Origin: Paraburkholderia sp. BCC1886
GTDB lineage: Bacteria; Pseudomonadota; Gammaproteobacteria; Burkholderiales; Burkholderiaceae
Assembly: GCF_900996245.1 (NCBI RefSeq)
Contig: NZ_CAAJGK010000074.1
Location: 248,001 to 312,000 of the forward strand
DNA length: 64,000 nucleotides
Direction of reading: 5' to 3'
The translations under genes and the position numbers were made by a program. Below, piece by piece: positions 43,997-53,194 of this stretch. Every line of letters starts with the position of its first letter. The stretch's first letter is position 1. A model generated the notes under the pieces. The model was not told the DNA's origin. It saw only the letters and a list, made by a program, of their open reading frames with translations, and searched no databases.

Positions 43997-45280
43997 TTAG
44001 CGCAGATTGTAGAACGCCGACTTGCCCGGATAGCTGGCGATATCGCCGAGGTCTTCTTCGATGCGCAGCAGCTGGTTGTACTTCGAGATGCGGTCCGAAC
44101 GCGACAGCGAACCCGTCTTGATCTGACCGGCGTTCAAACCGACTGCGATGTCGGCGATGGTCGAATCTTCGGTTTCGCCCGAGCGATGCGAGATGACCGC
44201 CGTGTAACCCGCGCGCTTAGCCATTTCGATGGCGGCGAAGGTTTCGGTCAGCGTGCCGATCTGGTTGATCTTGATCAGGATCGAGTTGGCAATGCCCTTC
44301 TCGATGCCTTCTTTCAGGATGCGCGTGTTGGTCACGAACAGGTCGTCACCCACTAGCTGGATTTTCTTGCCGAGCTTGTCGGTGAGAATTTTCCAGCCGG
44401 CCCAGTCGCTTTCGTGCATGCCGTCTTCGATCGACACGATCGGGAATTTGTCGGCCAGGTTCGCCAGGTAGTCGGCGAATTCCGTCGACGACAGTTGCAG
44501 GCCTTCACCCGCCAACTGGTACTTGCCGTCGTGGTAGAACTCGCTCGCGGCGCAGTCGAGTGCGAGCAGCACGTCTTCACCGGCGCGATAGCCTGCTTTC
44601 TCGATGGCTTGCAGAATGGTCGACAGGCATTCGTCGTTGCTGCCAAAGTTCGGCGCGAAGCCGCCTTCGTCGCCCACTGCCGTGCTCATGCCACGATCGC
44701 TCAGGATTTTCTTCAGCGCGTGAAACACTTCGGCGCCGCAGCGCAGTGCTTCGCGGAAGGTCGGCTGGCTGACCGGCACGATCATGAATTCCTGGATGTC
44801 CAGGCTGTTGTTCGCGTGCGCGCCACCGTTGACGATGTTCATCATCGGCACCGGCAGTTGCATCGCGCCCGAGCCGCCGAAGTAGCGATACAGCGGCAGG
44901 CCGGCTTCTTCAGCGGCGGCCTTCGCCACCGCCATCGACACGGCCAGCATCGCGTTGGCGCCGAGGCGCGACTTGTTGTCGGTGCCGTCGAGTTCCAGCA
45001 AAGTCTTGTCGAGGAAAGCCTGTTCGGAAGCGTCGAGACCCATGATCGCTTCGGAGATTTCGGTGTTGATGTGCTCGACGGCCTTCAGCACGCCCTTGCC
45101 GCCGTAACGGCCGGCTTCGCCGTCGCGCAGTTCGATCGCTTCGCGCGAACCGGTCGATGCACCCGACGGAACCGCAGCGCGGCCCATCGTGCCCGACTCG
45201 AGCAGCACGTCGCATTCGACGGTGGGGTTGCCTCGCGAATCGAGAATCTCTCGACCGATGATATCTACGATAGCACTCAT
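43997..45280 (-). CDS. eno: Enolase
   Basis: 427 residues, the usual length. Converts 2-phosphoglycerate to phosphoenolpyruvate; in many bacteria it also joins the RNA degradosome. Motifs include REILDSRGNPTVE, MNIVNGGAHANN, SIEDGMHESDW and SHRSGETEDSTIAD. Downstream of kdsA and upstream of ftsB on the same strand. Its product PEP is a substrate of KdsA. Confidence 0.98.
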   Translation of the reverse strand: MSAIVDIIGREILDSRGNPTVECDVLLESGTMGRAAVPSGASTGSREAIELRDGEAGRYGGKGVLKAVEHINTEISEAIMGLDASEQAFLDKTLLELDGTDNKSRLGANAMLAVSMAVAKAAAEEAGLPLYRYFGGSGAMQLPVPMMNIVNGGAHANNSLDIQEFMIVPVSQPTFREALRCGAEVFHALKKILSDRGMSTAVGDEGGFAPNFGSNDECLSTILQAIEKAGYRAGEDVLLALDCAASEFYHDGKYQLAGEGLQLSSTEFADYLANLADKFPIVSIEDGMHESDWAGWKILTDKLGKKIQLVGDDLFVTNTRILKEGIEKGIANSILIKINQIGTLTETFAAIEMAKRAGYTAVISHRSGETEDSTIADIAVGLNAGQIKTGSLSRSDRISKYNQLLRIEEDLGDIASYPGKSAFYNLR

Positions 45281-45393
45281 GGTTTCCTCAAGAAATGACG
45301 TTGAATTCTTTACTGTGACGCGGTATCGGGCACTTGCCGGTCTCCCCGACAGACAACCTGTGCACCGATACGTTCGACGACCATTGCGTGCGA

Positions 45394-46248
45394 TTAGTTG
45401 AAATCGCTTTCCAGAAACGGTGTGCGCTTGACGGCCTGATCGAGCGTGACCAGCGTTTCCAGCAGGTCGGCCATGCGATTGAGCGGCACTGCGTTCGGAC
45501 CGTCCGACTTCGCCTCTGAAGGATTCGGATGCGTTTCCATGAACAGACCCGACACGCCCACGGCCACCGCCGCACGCGCCAGCACCGGCACGAACTCGCG
45601 CTGACCACCGGAGCTCGTGCCCTGGCCGCCCGGCAACTGCACCGAATGCGTTGCGTCGAACACGATTGGCGCAGCGGTTTCGCGCATGATTGCAAGCGAG
45701 CGCATGTCCGACACCAGGTTGTTATACCCGAACGACACACCGCGCTCGCACGCCATGAAGCGGTCTTCCGACAAACCCGCTTCACGCGCGGCGTCACGCG
45801 CCTTGTCGATCACGTTCTTCATGTCGTGCGGCGCGAGAAACTGGCCTTTCTTGATGTTGACCGGTTTGCCCGAGCGCGCGCATGCGTGAATGAAATCCGT
45901 TTGACGGCACAGGAACGCCGGCGTTTGCAACACGTCGACGACCGATGCGACCTGCTCGATTTCGTGCTCGGCGTGAACGTCGGTCAGCACCGGCAAACCG
46001 AGCTGACGCTTCACTTCCGACAGGATGCGCAAACCTTCGTCCATACCCAGACCGCGAAACGACTTGCCGCTGCTGCGATTGGCCTTGTCGTACGACGATT
46101 TGTAGATGAACGGGATATTCAGCTTCGCGCAGATTTCCTTCAACCGGCCGGCCACGTCGATGGTCATCTGTTCAGACTCGACCACGCAGGTGCCGGCGAT
46201 CAGGAAAAACGGCTTGTCGAGCCCGATTTCGAAATCGCCCAGTTTCAT
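45394..46248 (-). CDS. kdsA: 3-deoxy-8-phosphooctulonate synthase
   Basis: 284 residues. KdsA condenses PEP and arabinose-5-phosphate to Kdo-8-phosphate for lipopolysaccharide. Motifs include KSSYDKANRSS, LPVLTDVHAEHE and KKGQFLAPHDM. The ATG at 46248 overlaps the pyrG stop in an ATGA, which suggests translational coupling. A longer frame continues upstream through pyrG and is not the gene. Confidence 0.97.
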   Translation of the reverse strand: MKLGDFEIGLDKPFFLIAGTCVVESEQMTIDVAGRLKEICAKLNIPFIYKSSYDKANRSSGKSFRGLGMDEGLRILSEVKRQLGLPVLTDVHAEHEIEQVASVVDVLQTPAFLCRQTDFIHACARSGKPVNIKKGQFLAPHDMKNVIDKARDAAREAGLSEDRFMACERGVSFGYNNLVSDMRSLAIMRETAAPIVFDATHSVQLPGGQGTSSGGQREFVPVLARAAVAVGVSGLFMETHPNPSEAKSDGPNAVPLNRMADLLETLVTLDQAVKRTPFLESDFN

Positions 46249-47918
46249 GCTTGTGCCCCGACTTCTTTCGTAGTGCGCGACTGCTGATGCGCGAACGCGG
46301 CTTCGACGAACGACCTGAACAACGGATGACCGTCGCGCGGCGTGGACGTGAATTCCGGGTGGAACTGAACACCGACGAACCACGGGTGCATGCTGCGCGG
46401 CAGCTCCATCATTTCCGGCAGATCTTCGCTCGGCGTACGGGCGCTGATGATAAGGCCACCGGCTTCGAGCTGGGGCACGAAGCGGTTATTGACTTCATAA
46501 CGATGGCGGTGACGTTCGTTCACGTCCTTGCCATAAATCTCTTCGGCCATCGTGCCGGGCTTGATCGGGCAACGTTGCGAACCGAGGCGCATCGTGCCGC
46601 CGAGGTCCGATGCTTCCGTGCGTTTCTCGACCTTGCCTTCGCGGTCGTACCACTCGGTGATGAGTGCGACCACGCGATTTTCGGTTTCCTGATCGAACTC
46701 GGTGCTGTTCGCGTTCTTCAGGCCGACCACGTCGCGCGCGAATTCGATGACCGCGAGCTGCATGCCCAGACAGATGCCGAGATACGGCACCTTCGCTTCA
46801 CGCGCATAACGGATGGCGGCAATCTTGCCTTCGGTCCCGCGCCGGCCGAAGCCGCCCGGCACCAGCACCGCGTCCAGATGTTTGAGGCTTTCGACACCGT
46901 GCGTTTCGATTTCTTCGGAGTCGATGTACTCGATGTTCACCTTGGTCGACGTATGCATGGACGCATGACGCAGCGCCTCGATGAGCGACTTGTACGACTC
47001 GGTCAGATCGACATACTTGCCGACCATGCCGATGGTGACTTCGTGCTTCGGGTTTTCGAGTTTTTCGACGAGACTCGACCACATGGACAAATCGGTCGGC
47101 TTCGGCGCGAGCTTGAGTTCTTCGCAGATGATCGCGTCGAGACCCTGGTCGTGCAGCATCTGCGGAATCTTGTAGATGCTGTCGGCGTCCCACACGGAGA
47201 TGACCGCGTCTTCGGGCACGTTCGAGAACATCGAGATTTTCGCGCGCTCGTCGTCGGGAATGCGGCGGTCGGCACGGCACAACAACACGTGCGGCGAGAT
47301 ACCGATTTCGCGGAGCTTCTGCACGCTGTGCTGCGTGGGCTTGGTCTTCAGTTCGCCGGCGGTGGCGACCCAGGGCACCAGCGTGAGGTGCACGAAGCAC
47401 GCGCTGTTGCGGCCCATGCGCAGGCTCATTTGACGTGCGGCTTCGAGGAACGGCAACGACTCGATGTCGCCCACCGTGCCGCCCACTTCGACGATTGCGA
47501 CGTCCGGTTCGCCACACGTGGCCGACGCTGCGCCGCGTTCGATGAACGCCTGGATTTCGTTGGTGATGTGCGGGATGACCTGCACCGTCTTGCCGAGATA
47601 ATCGCCGCGGCGTTCCTTGCGGATAACCGATTCGTAAATCTGGCCGGTGGTGAAGTTGTTGGCCTTGCGCATCTTCGTGCTGATGAAGCGCTCGTAATGG
47701 CCGAGGTCGAGGTCCGTCTCCGCTCCGTCTTCCGTCACGAACACTTCGCCGTGTTGAAACGGACTCATCGTGCCGGGGTCGACATTGATGTAGGGATCGA
47801 GCTTGAGGAGGGTGACTTTGAGACCGCGCGATTCGAGGATCGCGGCGAGGGAAGCGGCGGCAATACCCTTGCCGAGGGAAGAAACTACGCCGCCGGTGAC
47901 GAAAACATATTTGGTCAT
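46245..47918 (-). CDS. pyrG: CTP synthase
   Basis: 557 residues. The synthetase domain comes first (FVTGGVVSSLGKGI, then LKLDPYINVDPG) and the class I glutaminase domain follows, with the nucleophile Cys in YLGICLGMQLAV and a late His in GVQFHPEF. CTP is needed for nucleic acids, phospholipids and for activation of Kdo, which fits with kdsA downstream. Confidence 0.98.
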   Translation of the reverse strand: MTKYVFVTGGVVSSLGKGIAAASLAAILESRGLKVTLLKLDPYINVDPGTMSPFQHGEVFVTEDGAETDLDLGHYERFISTKMRKANNFTTGQIYESVIRKERRGDYLGKTVQVIPHITNEIQAFIERGAASATCGEPDVAIVEVGGTVGDIESLPFLEAARQMSLRMGRNSACFVHLTLVPWVATAGELKTKPTQHSVQKLREIGISPHVLLCRADRRIPDDERAKISMFSNVPEDAVISVWDADSIYKIPQMLHDQGLDAIICEELKLAPKPTDLSMWSSLVEKLENPKHEVTIGMVGKYVDLTESYKSLIEALRHASMHTSTKVNIEYIDSEEIETHGVESLKHLDAVLVPGGFGRRGTEGKIAAIRYAREAKVPYLGICLGMQLAVIEFARDVVGLKNANSTEFDQETENRVVALITEWYDREGKVEKRTEASDLGGTMRLGSQRCPIKPGTMAEEIYGKDVNERHRHRYEVNNRFVPQLEAGGLIISARTPSEDLPEMMELPRSMHPWFVGVQFHPEFTSTPRDGHPLFRSFVEAAFAHQQSRTTKEVGAQA

Positions 47919-48048
47919 CGCTGGATGCTCGCGGGAAAAACGGATTATACCGTAAAGGAACTGCCCTACCCAGCAAAATCACCCAGCGAAATCCGTCCGG
48001 CATTCCCACCGGGCGGCGTCATGCGCACGCCTTGACAGCCGCTCGCCG

Positions 48049-48852
48049 TCAGGCGCGCTGTTCCAGTTCGCGCAACATCCGCTGGACGGCGCGTGCCGTT
48101 TCGAGCGGCTTTTCCATCGGGTAAAGATGGCTGCCTTCGATCCATTCCAGATGCCCGCCGGTCGCGCGGCGCGTGGCATCGAGCCCGGCCTGACGGATTT
48201 CCTTCGAGCGTGTCCCGGCGATGAAACCCACCGGCACCGGCGCGCCGTGCGCGAGCCGCGAACCGAGCGTATGCGGCAGGGTCCGGTAGATCCGGTATTC
48301 GGTGCCGCGGTCGAACGCGAGCGAGCGCGTGCCGTCCGGCGAGCTTTGCGGAATGCCGAAGTCGATGTAGTCGGACAGCATGCGCTCGTCCCAGCGCGCG
48401 AACGCCGGCTTCGAATGGAAGTGCCGCCATGCTTCGTCGCGACTGGCCCACTGCATGCGGCGGGTGCGGGTCGCGGCGGCCGGCGAGAGCCGCTCGTCGA
48501 GGCCGGTCCATTGCGACACGCGCAGCATGCTGCTGCGCCAGCCGGCGATCACCGGCGAATCGAGCATCACCACGCCGCGCACCCATTGCGGTTTCTTCAG
48601 CGCGGCCATCAGCGACAGATAGCCGCCGAGCGAATGCCCCACCAGCCACACCGGACGCTCGTAAGCGCGGCCGATGTCGTTCAGCAACTGTTCGACCAGA
48701 TGCGGCCAGTCCTGCGTAACCGGATAGCGCGAGTCGTGGCCAATGCGTTCGATGAAGCGCAGATCGTAGTCGTCGGCGAGTTCGGCGAAGATGGTCCGGT
48801 AGGTAGACGCCGGGAAGCCGTTCGCGTGCGAGAAGTGAATGATGTTTTTCAA
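48049..48852 (-). CDS. Alpha/beta hydrolase
   Basis: 267 residues. Begins with IIHFSHANGFP, a strand plus oxyanion-loop pattern; the nucleophile is in WLVGHSLGGYLSL; a late His is in GSHLYPMEKP. No signal sequence. It resembles small cytoplasmic esterases but has no assignable substrate. Located between comEC and pyrG with gaps of 53 and 130 bp. Confidence 0.87.
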   Translation of the reverse strand: MKNIIHFSHANGFPASTYRTIFAELADDYDLRFIERIGHDSRYPVTQDWPHLVEQLLNDIGRAYERPVWLVGHSLGGYLSLMAALKKPQWVRGVVMLDSPVIAGWRSSMLRVSQWTGLDERLSPAAATRTRRMQWASRDEAWRHFHSKPAFARWDERMLSDYIDFGIPQSSPDGTRSLAFDRGTEYRIYRTLPHTLGSRLAHGAPVPVGFIAGTRSKEIRQAGLDATRRATGGHLEWIEGSHLYPMEKPLETARAVQRMLRELEQRA

Positions 48853-48905
48853 CTGCGGCTATCTCCGTGCTGTTTTTATGATCCGGTCCGGGGGGTTGAC
48901 GGGGT

Positions 48906-51533
48906 TCAACGGTCCATCCAGTAGCGGCGCCGGGTGTCGCGATAACGTTCGAGCGTGAGCGGCGCCGTGCCCTGCGTCGCGTCCTCGGGCGCGAGCTCGA
49001 CTCGCACCGCGCCGTCGACGTCGCTACGCCCGAGTTCGATATGCCGCGCCTTGTAACGCTCGAACACACCGGCATTCGGGTGGTGAAAACGGTTCCGGTA
49101 GCCTACCTGAAATAACGCGACGAGCGGTTCGATGGAGTCGAGGAACGGCTCGGTCGACGAGGTCTTGCTGCCGTGATGCGGGACCACCAGCACCTGCGCG
49201 CGCAAGGCCGCTTTATCCCGGGCGAGCAGGATCCGTTCGACCGGCGCTTCGATATCCGCGCTGAGTAAAGCGGTCGTCGGCGACGGCAGTATGAGATCGG
49301 ACCCAGCGCCCGCCCGATACTCCGAAGACGACACCGTCCCGATCCGCAGCACGCAGCAATGCGCGTTCGGTTTGCCCTGCAGCGGACCGGCGTCCGGCCA
49401 GAGCATCGCGAACTCGACGCCATCCCATTGCCAGCGCTGACCGGCCGCGCAGGGCACCGTATCCGCGCCACGTTCGCGCGCGTTCGACCACAACGCGTGA
49501 TCGGACGGCAATGCCGCGACCAGTCGATGAACCGCGAGCGCGTCCAGCACTGCCGGCGCACCGCCCGCGTGATCCGAATCGGCGTGACTGACGATCAGCA
49601 TGTCGAGCGCCGTCACGCCCTGCGCCTGCAGAAACGGCACGACGACGCGCTCGCCTGCATGGGTCGATTCCGGTCCCGGCCCGGCATCGAACAACAAGGT
49701 GTGATGCGCGGTTTCCACCAGCACCGCGCTGCCCTGCCCGACATCGAGTGCGCTCAACCGGAAGCCGCCGTGCGGCGGTCCATGCGACGCCGGCAACAGC
49801 AGCGGCAACCACGTCAAGGGTGCAGCCCAGCGCAGCGGCCAGCCGCGCGGCGCGAGACACCAGAGCACGCCGATGGCCGCTGCGCCGAGCGTCCATGGGT
49901 CCGGTTGCGGCAAACGCCATAGCGTCCATGCGGGACCGCTCAGTTTTTGCAACCCTTGCGCCAGCAACCCGAGCAGCAGATGGGCGACGCGCAACGCTTC
50001 GGCGTCAAAGGGCGCGGGCAATGCGACGCCGGCCAGTACGGCGGGTGTCACCAGCACGCTCACCCAGGGAATCGCCAGCGCGTTCGCCAGCGGGCCGATC
50101 AGCGGAATCTGCATGAACCAGTAGACAGTGAGCGGCGCAAGCGCGACCGTCACCGCGAACTGCACCTGTGCGGCGCTACGCAATCGTGCGGCGATACGCC
50201 CGAGGCGATGCCGCGCTATCGCACGCAACCGGGCGAAACGTGTGGGCGGTTCCTCATCGACGCCGTCCGGCAGGCTTGCGTTGCCGGCGGCATCGCGATC
50301 CCGTTGGGAAGGCCGCCCCGACATCGCAAAGAGAATCGCCGCGACCGCGCCGAACGACAGCCAGAAACCGGCTGCCGTGACGGCCCACGGGTCGATCAGC
50401 AGCACCAGTCCCAACGCCCACGCGAGCACCGCCGAACGCGGGATCTCGCGTCCGCCGACGAAGGCGAGCGCGACCACGCCCGCCATCCACAATGCGCGCT
50501 GCGCGGGCACGTTAAAGCCGGCCAGCGCCGCATGCAGGGCGGCGCATAGCACACCACCGGTCACCGCGACGATCTGCGCGGGCAGCAGCAACGGTCCGTC
50601 GACTCCCATCCATCTGGAGCGCCGCCAGATCGCGCCCAGCAACCAGCCCGCTAGTCCCGCGACAAAACCGATATGCAAGCCGGAGATCGCCACCAGATGA
50701 CTCGTGCCCGTGGCACGCATCAGCGACCAGTCCGCCACGCTGACCTGATCCTGCGCGCCGATAGCGAGCGCCACCACGATCCCGCGATGCGGCGCGTCGC
50801 CGAGCACCGTGTCGATTCGCGCGCGCAACGCCGCGCGCCATCGGTCGACGAGCACGCCGATGCCGCCCGCCTCGCCGCTCAGCCGGAGCGCCTGCGCGGG
50901 CGTACTGACGTAACCGGTCGCGCGGACATTGCGTGCGAGCAACGCGACCTCGGCATCGCGCACGCCGAAGTTCGCATTGCCATGGGGACGCTTGAGCCGT
51001 ACGTTCAGACGCCAGCGTTCGCCCGGTTGAAGCGCGGGCACGGGCAAAGCCGCAGGCGCAGCGTCGGCGATCCACGAAAGTTGCAGCACGCGTGGAAACG
51101 CCCGACGCGCTGCCGTGTCCGCATCGCTCGGAATAGCATCGCCCGCCGGCAGCACCGACTCGAGCGCCAACAGAAAACGCGTGCCCTGCTCGTTACGCGC
51201 CGGCAGCCCTTTGATACTGCCGACCACAGTGATCTCACGGCCTTCCCACGCAACAGGAAGGCTCACCGCGAGGCGTGCTTCGGCACGCCAGGCCGCATAG
51301 CCAAACCCGACGCAGCAGGCCGCCAGCCACAATGCGCTCCAGCCAACGAACCTGCCTTTTACAGACTGCCCGCCAAACCCAACCGGGGCCTTCGAAGCAA
51401 CACGCCAAACAGCCACACCCAAGGCCACCACGACGCCCGTCACCAGGCAAAGCCACTCCGCCAGATCCGGCAACGCAGCCTGCCGCTGCAACGCGATCAC
51501 ACCTAACGCAAATCCGCACCACCACGCTCGCAT
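48906..51533 (-). CDS. ComEC/Rec2 family DNA internalization protein
   Basis: 875 residues. ComEC forms the inner-membrane channel that carries single-stranded DNA into the cell in natural transformation. Order: an N-terminal membrane segment and DUF4131-type domain; the multi-span Competence domain (HLVAISGLHIGFVAGLAGW); and a C-terminal metallo-beta-lactamase-like domain (VSHADSDHAGG, VVPHHGS). I chose the ATG at 51533 because GGGAGG precedes it; the upstream extension has no such support. Whether the organism is naturally transformable is not shown. Confidence 0.93.
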   Translation of the reverse strand: MRAWWCGFALGVIALQRQAALPDLAEWLCLVTGVVVALGVAVWRVASKAPVGFGGQSVKGRFVGWSALWLAACCVGFGYAAWRAEARLAVSLPVAWEGREITVVGSIKGLPARNEQGTRFLLALESVLPAGDAIPSDADTAARRAFPRVLQLSWIADAAPAALPVPALQPGERWRLNVRLKRPHGNANFGVRDAEVALLARNVRATGYVSTPAQALRLSGEAGGIGVLVDRWRAALRARIDTVLGDAPHRGIVVALAIGAQDQVSVADWSLMRATGTSHLVAISGLHIGFVAGLAGWLLGAIWRRSRWMGVDGPLLLPAQIVAVTGGVLCAALHAALAGFNVPAQRALWMAGVVALAFVGGREIPRSAVLAWALGLVLLIDPWAVTAAGFWLSFGAVAAILFAMSGRPSQRDRDAAGNASLPDGVDEEPPTRFARLRAIARHRLGRIAARLRSAAQVQFAVTVALAPLTVYWFMQIPLIGPLANALAIPWVSVLVTPAVLAGVALPAPFDAEALRVAHLLLGLLAQGLQKLSGPAWTLWRLPQPDPWTLGAAAIGVLWCLAPRGWPLRWAAPLTWLPLLLPASHGPPHGGFRLSALDVGQGSAVLVETAHHTLLFDAGPGPESTHAGERVVVPFLQAQGVTALDMLIVSHADSDHAGGAPAVLDALAVHRLVAALPSDHALWSNARERGADTVPCAAGQRWQWDGVEFAMLWPDAGPLQGKPNAHCCVLRIGTVSSSEYRAGAGSDLILPSPTTALLSADIEAPVERILLARDKAALRAQVLVVPHHGSKTSSTEPFLDSIEPLVALFQVGYRNRFHHPNAGVFERYKARHIELGRSDVDGAVRVELAPEDATQGTAPLTLERYRDTRRRYWMDR

Positions 51534-51649
51534 GCCCCCTCCCGCCCTCTGCGCACGAGCAAGCTGGCACCCACGCGCGAACCGGACAGGCGAACGCCCG
51601 CCGGGCGTGAGTTGCGCCCGGCGCGAACCACTCAAACCAGCGCGGACAA

Positions 51650-52438
51650 TTATGCAGAGGAAAGGGCGAGCCGAGGCAGCGCGGCGAGCGCGTTAGCCGT
51701 TGTGCCTAGGGCGGTCTCGTCGGCGGACAGGTGGCGCAACTGCGCGAGTCCCGCGCCGATGCCGGGAATCTGCTCGGGCGAATTGCGCTGCTTGTAGAGC
51801 CAGGAAGGGGCGATGTCCGGTGCGTCGGTTTCGACCACCAGCGCATCGAAGGGAAGTTGCTCCGCGAGGCGGCGAATCTGCCGCGCGCGTTCGAACGTCA
51901 GGTTGCCGCCGAAACCGAGATGCAGTCCCTGATCGATATAAGCCTGCGCCTGCTGGAAACTGCCGTTGAAAGCATGCGCGATGCCGGTATGAATCTGATG
52001 CCGCCGCAGTCCCGCAATCACCTTGTCCTGCGATTTGCGCACGTGGCAGATGACCGGCAGACCGAATTGCCGCGCGAGTTGCAGTTGACCGTCGTAGAAG
52101 AACTGCTGGCGTGCATCGTCGAGCCCGGCGACGAAATAGTCGAGCCCGATTTCGCCGATGCCGACGAAGCGCGGATCGTCGAGACTCGCTTTGATTTCGA
52201 GGCGCAGCAGATCGAGGTCGCCCTCCTGCGCGGACGGCGTGAACAACGGATGGATACCCAGCGCATACGCGCCGCCGTCGATGCGATGCGCCAGTTCACG
52301 CACCGTCGCGAAGTTCTCCCGGCCGATGGCCGGAATCACGATACGCCCCACTCCCGCGCGCCGCGCCGCGGCCGCGACGTCATCGCGGTCGGCGTCGAAC
52401 TCCGACGCGTCGAGATGGCAGTGGGTATCGATCCACAT
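51650..52438 (-). CDS. TatD-family metal-dependent hydrolase
   Basis: 262 residues of the amidohydrolase TIM-barrel fold. Metal ligands appear in DTHCHLD at the N-terminus, IGEIGLDYF, a CHVRKSQDK strand and VVETDAPDIAP. TatD proteins have DNase activity in E. coli and yeast. The gene overlaps no neighbour and lies 12 bp after lolD, same strand. Confidence 0.93.
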   Translation of the reverse strand: MWIDTHCHLDASEFDADRDDVAAAARRAGVGRIVIPAIGRENFATVRELAHRIDGGAYALGIHPLFTPSAQEGDLDLLRLEIKASLDDPRFVGIGEIGLDYFVAGLDDARQQFFYDGQLQLARQFGLPVICHVRKSQDKVIAGLRRHQIHTGIAHAFNGSFQQAQAYIDQGLHLGFGGNLTFERARQIRRLAEQLPFDALVVETDAPDIAPSWLYKQRNSPEQIPGIGAGLAQLRHLSADETALGTTANALAALPRLALSSA

Positions 52439-52450
52439 GGCGGCCCGGCG

Positions 52451-53194
52451 TCAGACCGGCAGCGCCGGCTCTTCGTACAACACGCCGTCGCGCAGCCGCA
52501 TGATGCGGTCGCAGCGGCCCGCCAGTTCCGGATCGTGCGTGACGATCACGAAGCTGGTCTCGAGCGTCTGCGACAGTTCGAGCATCAGGTTGAAGACCGT
52601 GTCGGCGGTGCCGCCGTCGAGATTACCGGTCGGCTCGTCGGCCAGCACGCAAGCCGGCTTGGTGACCAGCGCACGGGCAATCGCCACGCGCTGCCGCTCG
52701 CCGCCCGACAGTTCGCCCGGCCGATGTTTCGCGCGATGGCCCATGCCCACGCGCTCCAGCACGTCGAGCGCTTCGCGGCGCGCGGCGTCGGTCGACATGC
52801 GGCGAATCCGCAGCGGCATCGCGACGTTGTCGAGCGCGGTGAATTCCGGCAACAGATGGTGAAACTGATACACGAAGCCGAGCGCGCGATTGCGCAGGTC
52901 GTTGCGTTCGCGCTCGGACAGCCTGGTGAACGGCTTGCCCAGCACGGACACCTGTCCCGCGCTCGGATCGTCGAGACCGCCGAGTACGTGCAGCAAGGTG
53001 CTCTTGCCCGAACCGGACGCACCGACGATCGCGAGCTTCTCGCCGCGCCGCACGCTCAGTTGCGTGTCCTTGAGCACCTGCACATTGAGACCGCCCTGCA
53101 CGAACGACTTGGAGATGCCGGTGGCTTCGAGCACGTACGGATGTCGCGCGGTGTCCTGGGTGGCCATAGATAAGGTAGCGGAACGGTCATTCAT
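52451..53194 (-). CDS. lolD: Lipoprotein-releasing ABC transporter ATPase LolD
   Basis: 247 residues. Walker A is GASGSGKST, the signature LSGGERQR, Walker B VLADEPTGN, and the H-loop VTHD. LolD powers release of lipoproteins from the inner membrane to LolA. The ATG at 53194 overlaps the permease stop by eight bases and has GGAGG nine bases before it, implying coupled translation. Confidence 0.97.
   Translation of the reverse strand: MNDRSATLSMATQDTARHPYVLEATGISKSFVQGGLNVQVLKDTQLSVRRGEKLAIVGASGSGKSTLLHVLGGLDDPSAGQVSVLGKPFTRLSERERNDLRNRALGFVYQFHHLLPEFTALDNVAMPLRIRRMSTDAARREALDVLERVGMGHRAKHRPGELSGGERQRVAIARALVTKPACVLADEPTGNLDGGTADTVFNLMLELSQTLETSFVIVTHDPELAGRCDRIMRLRDGVLYEEPALPV

Noticed and set aside
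46251..48035. 594-codon plus-strand frame antisense to pyrG
   Set aside because: Antisense shadow; pyrG is certain.
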